53,833 bases of DNA, taken from contig URRP01000011.1 of the NCBI GenBank assembly GCA_900550375.1, positions 1-53,833 on the forward strand, given 5' to 3'. This document shows, in pieces, positions 49,077 through 53,833 of this stretch. The position numbers and the translations under genes were made by a program. Numbering within the stretch: the stretch's first letter is position 1; every line of letters begins with the position of its first letter. Under the pieces are notes generated by a model. It was not told the origin of the DNA. It saw only the letters and a program-made list of their open reading frames with translations, and did not search any database. This DNA is from an uncultured Alistipes sp. (lineage in GTDB: Bacteria; Bacteroidota; Bacteroidia; Bacteroidales; Rikenellaceae).

Positions 49077-49397
49077 ATGACTCCAGAAGAGATACTCAAA
49101 GTCGAAAAGGACATCGTCCTTACGCTCAAAACCATCTACGACCCCGAAATTCCGGTCAACATTTACGATCTGGGACTTATCTACGAAATCGACTACACAC
49201 CCGACGGTGTGGCCAACATCCGCATGACGCTCACAGCACCCAACTGTCCGATGGCCGAGCAGCTGGTCGAGGACGTCAACACGCAGGTCGCCAAGGTCGA
49301 AGGGGTCAAGGAGGTCAATATCATCCTCACGTTCGATCCAGTATGGGACAAGAGCATGATGTCCGAAGAGGCGCTTCTCGAACTCAACCTGCTGTAA
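49077..49397 (+). CDS. MIP18/SufT-like (DUF59) Fe-S maturation protein
   Basis: A 106-residue DUF59 protein. Family features: DPEIPVNIYDLGLIY (22-36) with the acidic Asp-Pro-Glu, and the conserved Cys57 in LTAPNCPMAEQL. Homologues (SufT, PaaD, eukaryotic MIP18) help deliver Fe-S clusters to target proteins. Its neighbour sufE supports this. It ends 4 bases before the DUF2851 gene. Confidence 0.9.
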   Translation: MTPEEILKVEKDIVLTLKTIYDPEIPVNIYDLGLIYEIDYTPDGVANIRMTLTAPNCPMAEQLVEDVNTQVAKVEGVKEVNIILTFDPVWDKSMMSEEALLELNLL

Positions 49398-49401
49398 TGC
49401 C

Positions 49402-50379
49402 ATGAAGGACGAGGAAGTGCAACGTGCCGAACGCCGGCTGCTGGCCGGAGCCGCGACCTACGCCTGCGGGAGGTATGTCGCGCGACTCGACACGCTGCAC
49501 CGCAACGATCTCTACACGCGACTGGCCTACGACCGGCTGGAACGCAAGTACAACGTGGTGCGCGAGCTCTTCGCCGAGAGCGACCGAAACTGGAATCAGA
49601 CCTTCTACGTCCTGCTTTTCCGCACCATCGGCGATACGACCAACCGCGACGCCTTCATGACGCTGGCGCGTCGCATCAGTTACCGCATGGTGTTGCGCGA
49701 ACGGGCGTCGCTGCACGCCGTCGAAGCGATGCTGTTCGGCGCTTCGGGACTGCTGGACAACTACCGCGACGATGCCTATACCCGTTCCCTGAAGAAAGAT
49801 TTCGAATACTTTTCCCATAAATACGAGATCGAACCGATGACGGGTGCCGAGTGGAACCTCCGCGATATCCGGCCAGCCAACCATCCGCTGCTGCGCATCG
49901 CCCAGCTGGCGGCATTTCTCGCTTCGAACGACTTTCTGATCGACCGGCTCGTCGAATGCCGCACGGAAGAGGATGTTCACCGTCTGTTCTCGGCCGAGGC
50001 TTCAGACTACTGGTATACCCACTATATTCCTGCGAGCGCCACCCACGAACTGCCCAAACGCATCGGACGGATGAAATCCGATCTGTTGGGCATCAATCTC
50101 GTCGCGCTGATTCAATATGCCTACGGCGCCTACAACGGCAGCGAGCAGCTGCGCGAGCGGGCGTTCGCCTTGCTCGAAGCCATCCCCGCCGAGGAGAACC
50201 GTTTCATGCGCCGCTGGCGGTTCTACGATCTGCATCCCGCCAACGCCTTCGAATCGCAGGCGCTGCTGCAGCTGGCCACCGAATACTGCGACCGCCGACG
50301 TTGCGCGGAATGTCCCGTCGGACGGCGCCGGCTGGCAACGCTCAAGCAGACGCACCCTGCCGACGAATCACACGCTTAA
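49402..50379 (+). CDS. DUF2851-family protein
   Basis: A 325-residue soluble, helical protein matching DUF2851 of Bacteroidota: RLERKYNVVRELFAESDRNW, NQTFYVLLFRTIGDTTN, RPANHPLLRIAQLAAFLAS, YWYTHYIPAS. The usual length is above 400 residues, so it is a short member lacking some N-terminal sequence. The C terminus YCDRRRCAECPVGRR has three close Cys residues that could bind zinc or an Fe-S cluster, in keeping with its Fe-S neighbours. Function unknown. Confidence 0.75.
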   Translation: MKDEEVQRAERRLLAGAATYACGRYVARLDTLHRNDLYTRLAYDRLERKYNVVRELFAESDRNWNQTFYVLLFRTIGDTTNRDAFMTLARRISYRMVLRERASLHAVEAMLFGASGLLDNYRDDAYTRSLKKDFEYFSHKYEIEPMTGAEWNLRDIRPANHPLLRIAQLAAFLASNDFLIDRLVECRTEEDVHRLFSAEASDYWYTHYIPASATHELPKRIGRMKSDLLGINLVALIQYAYGAYNGSEQLRERAFALLEAIPAEENRFMRRWRFYDLHPANAFESQALLQLATEYCDRRRCAECPVGRRRLATLKQTHPADESHA

Positions 50380-50389
50380 TTATAACGCT

Positions 50390-51226
50390 ATGACGATACG
50401 AATCGAAAAAGAGAGCTGCATCCGATGCGGAAAGTGCGTACAGGTATGCCCCGCCGAAATCATGGTCCGCAGAGGGACTGCCAAGGAGATCGCACTCGTC
50501 CATACCGACCGCTGCATCGTCTGCGGGCATTGCGTCGACGTATGCCCCACCGACTCGGTGATCCACAGCGAATTTCCGCCGCAGACGGTGCACGCCGTCG
50601 ACGAAGGGCTGCTGCCCACGCCGGAACAGGTGCTGCTGCTGATCCGATCGCGGCGTTCCAACCGTACGATCACGCCGAAACCTATTCCCGAAGAGGCGCT
50701 GCAACAGATCGTCGAAGCCGCACGCTGCGCCCCGACGGCCTCCAACTCGCGGCAGGTCTCCTTCACGCTCGTTACCGACCCCGAACAGTTGCGCCGTATC
50801 GGCGATTTCACGATCGGCGTCTTCGACTCGACGGCCAAAAAGCTGATGAACCCTGTGGTTCGGACGCTGCTCAAACGGTTGCGGCCCGACCTCTACCGAT
50901 ACGCCGCGCGCTTTGCCGAGATGAAACGCGAACACGAGGCCGGCAAAGACCCGATTCTGCGCAAGGCGACCGCCCTGCTCATCATCCATACGCCTGCCTC
51001 CAGCCGCTTCGGGTGCGAAGACGCGAATCTGGCCTACCAGAACGCTTCGCTGATGGCCCAGTCGCTGGGCGTGAGTCAGATTTATATGGGTTTCATCCTC
51101 ACCGCGATTCGAATGAGCAAGAAAAATGCATTCGCCCGAATCGCCGGCATAACGGGCCGGCCACAGGCGATCATGGCGCTGGGTATACCGGCGTTCCGCT
51201 ACCCGAAATATACGGAGAGAGGGTAA
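50390..51226 (+). CDS. Ferredoxin-nitroreductase fusion protein
   Basis: A 278-residue flavoprotein. Residues 1-60 are a two-cluster 4Fe-4S ferredoxin domain (Cys10, 13, 16, 20 and Cys42, 45, 48, 52 in CIRCGKCVQVCP and CIVCGHCVDVCP), followed by a nitroreductase domain (RSRRSNRTITPKPIPEEALQ, CAPTASNSRQ, FMN site) to the end. Such fusions accept electrons from ferredoxin to reduce nitro compounds or quinones. ATG 50390 lies 10 bases after the DUF2851 gene. The operon ends at a terminator. Confidence 0.93.
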   Translation: MTIRIEKESCIRCGKCVQVCPAEIMVRRGTAKEIALVHTDRCIVCGHCVDVCPTDSVIHSEFPPQTVHAVDEGLLPTPEQVLLLIRSRRSNRTITPKPIPEEALQQIVEAARCAPTASNSRQVSFTLVTDPEQLRRIGDFTIGVFDSTAKKLMNPVVRTLLKRLRPDLYRYAARFAEMKREHEAGKDPILRKATALLIIHTPASSRFGCEDANLAYQNASLMAQSLGVSQIYMGFILTAIRMSKKNAFARIAGITGRPQAIMALGIPAFRYPKYTERG

Positions 51227-51257
51227 ACGGAGGCGATAAAGCGTCTCCGTTTTTTCT
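51226..51257 (+). terminator. Terminator of the GSCFA operon
   Basis: AACGGAGGCG (51226-51235) and GCGTCTCCGTT (51241-51251) arms with a 5-base loop, then TTTTTT. Confidence 0.85.
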
Positions 51258-51276
51258 ATATATCGTTTTTTTTAAT

Positions 51277-51284
51277 TATCTTTG
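51277..51284 (+). promoter_or_regulatory. -7 element for secA
   Basis: TATCTTTG matches perfectly, 41 bases before the secA ATG. Confidence 0.65.
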
Positions 51285-51324
51285 TTGTTCTAAGATTGAA
51301 AATCAATAAAACAGACCCATCCGT

Positions 51325-53833
51325 ATGGATATTGTAACCGGTATAATCAAACTCTTATTCGGTTCGAAGGCGGACAAGGACCGCAAGGCCGTCGAACCCT
51401 ATGTCAACAAAATCAAGGAGGTCTATCCCTCCATCGCCGCCCTTTCGAACGACGAGCTTCGAGGCCGGAGTCAGGCGCTGATGAAGCAGATCGCCGATTT
51501 CATCGCCCCCGACGAGGAGCGGATCGTCTCGCTCAAGTCGCAGCTGGAACGCTCGGAAACCGCACTCGAAGAGAAGGAGAAGATTTCGAAGGAGATCGAC
51601 GAGATCACCAAGCGTATCGACGAGAAGATCGAGGAGAAGCTCGACGAAATCCTGCCCGAAGCGTTCGCCATCATGAAGGATACGGCGCGGCGCTTCACCG
51701 AGAACGAAACGGTCACGGTAACAGCCTCCGATTTCGACCGGCAGCTGGCCGCGTCGAAGGATTTCGTCACGATCGACGGCGACAAGGCCGTCTACGCCAC
51801 CCACTGGCTCGCGGGCGGTAACGACGTGCGGTGGGACATGGTTCACTACGACGTGCAGCTCTTCGGCGGCGTGGTGCTCCACAAAGGCAAGATCGCCGAG
51901 ATGGCGACGGGTGAAGGAAAGACCCTCGTCGCGACGCTCCCCGTGTTCCTCAATGCGCTGGCGCGCAAGGGCGTCCATATGGTGACGGTCAACAACTATC
52001 TGGCCAAGCGCGACTCCGAATGGATGGGGCCGATGTACGAATTCCACGGGTTGTCGGTGGCTTGTATCGACGATACGCAGCCCAACTCCGACGCCCGCCG
52101 TCAGGCCTACATGGCCGACATCACCTTCGGCACGAACAACGAATACGGTTTCGACTACCTGCGCGACAACATGGCCTCATCGCCCAAAGACCTCGTGCAG
52201 CGCAAGCACCACTACGCCATCGTCGATGAGGTCGACTCGGTGCTCATCGACGACGCCCGTACGCCTCTGATCATCTCCGGCCCCGTTCCCAAGGGCGACG
52301 ATCAGCTCTTCGAACAGTACCGCCCCGCCATCGAGAATCTCTACAACCTCCAGAAAAATCTGGTGACGAACCTCGTGGCCGAGGCCAAGCAGTCAATATC
52401 CGCCGGCAAGACGGAGGAGGGCGGCATCAAGATGTACCGCGCACACAAAGGTCTGCCCAAGTACAAGCCGCTCATCAAGTTCCTCTCGGAGCAGGGCATC
52501 AAGGCACAGATGCAGAAGACCGAGAACATCTACATGCAGGACAACAACCGCCGAATGCCTGAAATCGTCGACGACCTCTATTTCGTCATCGACGAGAAGC
52601 TCAATTCGGTGGAGCTGACCGACAAAGGCCACGAGGCACTGTCGAAATACTTCGACGAGGAGGGATTCTTCGTGATGCCCGACATCGGCGCCGAGGTGGC
52701 CGAGATCGAAAAGAGCGAGGGGACGACCGAGGAGAAGGCGCAGCGGCGCGACGCGCTCATCAACGACTACGCCGTCAAATCGGAGCGCGTCCACACGGTC
52801 ATCCAGCTGCTGAAGGCCTACGCCATGTTCGAGAAGGACATCGAATACGTGGTCATGGACAACAAGGTGAAGATCGTCGACGAGCAGACGGGCCGTATTC
52901 TCGACGGCCGCCGTTATTCGGACGGGCTGCATCAGGCCATCGAGGCCAAGGAGCGCGTGAAGGTCGAAGCGGCGACGCAGACCTTCGCCACCATCACGTT
53001 ACAGAACTACTTCCGTATGTATCACAAGCTGGCCGGTATGACCGGTACGGCCGAGACGGAGGCATCGGAGTTCTGGAGCATCTACAAGCTCGACGTCGTC
53101 GTCATCCCGACCAACAAACCCATCGTGCGCGACGACCGCGAGGATCTGATCTACAAAACCAAGCGCGAGAAGTACAACGCCGTGATCGACGAAATCGTCC
53201 GGCTGGTCGAAGCAGGCCGTCCGGTACTCGTCGGTACGACGTCGGTCGAAATTTCGGAGCTGCTGAGCCGTATGCTCAAGCTGCGCGGCATCAAGCATAA
53301 CGTACTGAACGCCAAGCAACATCAACTGGAGGCGCAGATCGTGGCCGAAGCCGGCCGCACGGGTCAGGTGACCATCGCCACCAACATGGCCGGCCGCGGT
53401 ACCGACATCAAGCTCTCGCCCGAGGTGAAGACGGCCGGAGGTCTTGCGATCATCGGCACGGAGCGGCACGAAAGCCGCCGCGTCGACCGGCAGCTGCGCG
53501 GCCGTGCAGGCCGTCAGGGCGACCCGGGTTCGTCGCAGTTCTTCGTCTCGCTCGAAGACGACCTGATGCGTCTGTTCGGTTCGGGCCGCATCGCCTCGTG
53601 GATGGACCGTATGGGACTCAAGGAGGGTGAGGTGATTCAGGCCGGCATGATGACCAAGGCCATCGAACGCGCCCAGAAGAAGGTCGAGGAGAACAACTTC
53701 GGCATCCGTAAGCGGCTGCTCGAATACGACGACGTGATGAACTCGCAGCGCGAGGTGATCTACACGCGCCGCCGCCACGCCCTCTACGGCGAACGGATCG
53801 AGATCGACCTGAACAACATCATGTACGACTTCG
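51325..53833 (+). CDS. secA: Preprotein translocase ATPase SecA, 3' truncated by window end
   Basis: The first 836 codons of SecA; the frame is open at the window end and the family is about 1,100 residues in Bacteroidota, so it continues beyond. SecA drives proteins through SecYEG. Motifs: MATGEGKT (Walker A), DEVDSVLIDDARTPLIISG (Walker B and pre-protein region), NEYGFDYLRDN, HKLAGMTGTAETE, and in NBD2 NMAGRGTDIKLSPEV and QLRGRAGRQGDPGSSQF. The insertion before and after the Walker region is longer than in E. coli, as typical of Bacteroidota. ATG 51325 gives MDIVTGIIKLLFGSKADKDR. Confidence 0.97.
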   Translation, partial: MDIVTGIIKLLFGSKADKDRKAVEPYVNKIKEVYPSIAALSNDELRGRSQALMKQIADFIAPDEERIVSLKSQLERSETALEEKEKISKEIDEITKRIDEKIEEKLDEILPEAFAIMKDTARRFTENETVTVTASDFDRQLAASKDFVTIDGDKAVYATHWLAGGNDVRWDMVHYDVQLFGGVVLHKGKIAEMATGEGKTLVATLPVFLNALARKGVHMVTVNNYLAKRDSEWMGPMYEFHGLSVACIDDTQPNSDARRQAYMADITFGTNNEYGFDYLRDNMASSPKDLVQRKHHYAIVDEVDSVLIDDARTPLIISGPVPKGDDQLFEQYRPAIENLYNLQKNLVTNLVAEAKQSISAGKTEEGGIKMYRAHKGLPKYKPLIKFLSEQGIKAQMQKTENIYMQDNNRRMPEIVDDLYFVIDEKLNSVELTDKGHEALSKYFDEEGFFVMPDIGAEVAEIEKSEGTTEEKAQRRDALINDYAVKSERVHTVIQLLKAYAMFEKDIEYVVMDNKVKIVDEQTGRILDGRRYSDGLHQAIEAKERVKVEAATQTFATITLQNYFRMYHKLAGMTGTAETEASEFWSIYKLDVVVIPTNKPIVRDDREDLIYKTKREKYNAVIDEIVRLVEAGRPVLVGTTSVEISELLSRMLKLRGIKHNVLNAKQHQLEAQIVAEAGRTGQVTIATNMAGRGTDIKLSPEVKTAGGLAIIGTERHESRRVDRQLRGRAGRQGDPGSSQFFVSLEDDLMRLFGSGRIASWMDRMGLKEGEVIQAGMMTKAIERAQKKVEENNFGIRKRLLEYDDVMNSQREVIYTRRRHALYGERIEIDLNNIMYDF

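Overview
The window is a chromosomal segment of a member of the Bacteroidota, most likely Bacteroidales and probably Rikenellaceae (Alistipes-like). The evidence is the recurring promoter element TAnnTTTG at -7, weak or absent Shine-Dalgarno sites, moderately GC-rich coding DNA, and Bacteroidota-restricted families: a NigD-like lipoprotein, a HU/SPOR envelope protein, a GSCFA protein, DUF4919, a pyrophosphate-type phosphofructokinase and RhlE/TypA variants typical of the group. No phage, insertion sequence with a transposase, CRISPR array or rRNA operon is visible. Most of the window is housekeeping DNA.

Layout. 1-9.8 kb: dipeptidase pepD, divergent ispF, a 44-codon small gene with its own promoter and terminator, a small lipoprotein, a cold-shock protein, PPi-type phosphofructokinase, a TPR protein, an rhlE-type helicase with a long leader, a cation/proton antiporter, a SLOG-fold protein and a YtxH/holin-like membrane pair. 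9.8-15.6 kb (minus strand): purA, an OmpA-type lipoprotein, and an etfB-etfA-acyl-CoA dehydrogenase electron-transfer operon. 16-21.7 kb: a small acidic protein, ligA, dapA, a DUF4919 protein overlapping a clostripain-family lipoprotein. 21.7-28.9 kb: smpB-HAD-tsaB operon, a repeat- and hairpin-rich gap, crcB under a fluoride riboswitch, dnaG and uvrB with a structured element between them. 28.9-33.8 kb (minus): ribE, a histidine kinase, lgt, a HU/SPOR membrane protein, a GtrA protein, an S24-type regulator, then tRNA-Arg(CCG).

34.1-36.8 kb holds the most interesting system: an ECF sigma factor translationally coupled to a protein that appears to span both membranes (cytoplasmic anti-sigma-like head, one inner-membrane helix, long Pro/Ala/Ser linker, C-terminal outer-membrane barrel), with a divergent NigD-like lipoprotein. 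This matches the organisation of the Dma/Das envelope signalling family. 37-44 kb: ruvB, a frameshifted lipoprotein/barrel pseudogene, a short malic enzyme, typA, aroB and a DUF454 protein. 44-53.8 kb: rpiB, ispE, and a six-gene operon (GSCFA protein, a PafA-like protein lacking most catalytic residues, sufE, a SufT/MIP18-like protein, DUF2851, ferredoxin-nitroreductase), ending in the first 836 codons of secA.

How the genes work together: ispE and ispF belong to the MEP isoprenoid pathway; sufE, the DUF59 protein and the ferredoxin-nitroreductase form an Fe-S themed cluster; lgt, the many lipoproteins, the OmpA protein and secA serve the envelope; ligA, dnaG, uvrB and ruvB serve DNA replication and repair. 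Several genes (uvrB, ruvB, DUF454, GSCFA) have the -7 promoter element only 4-5 bases before the start codon, which implies leaderless mRNAs.
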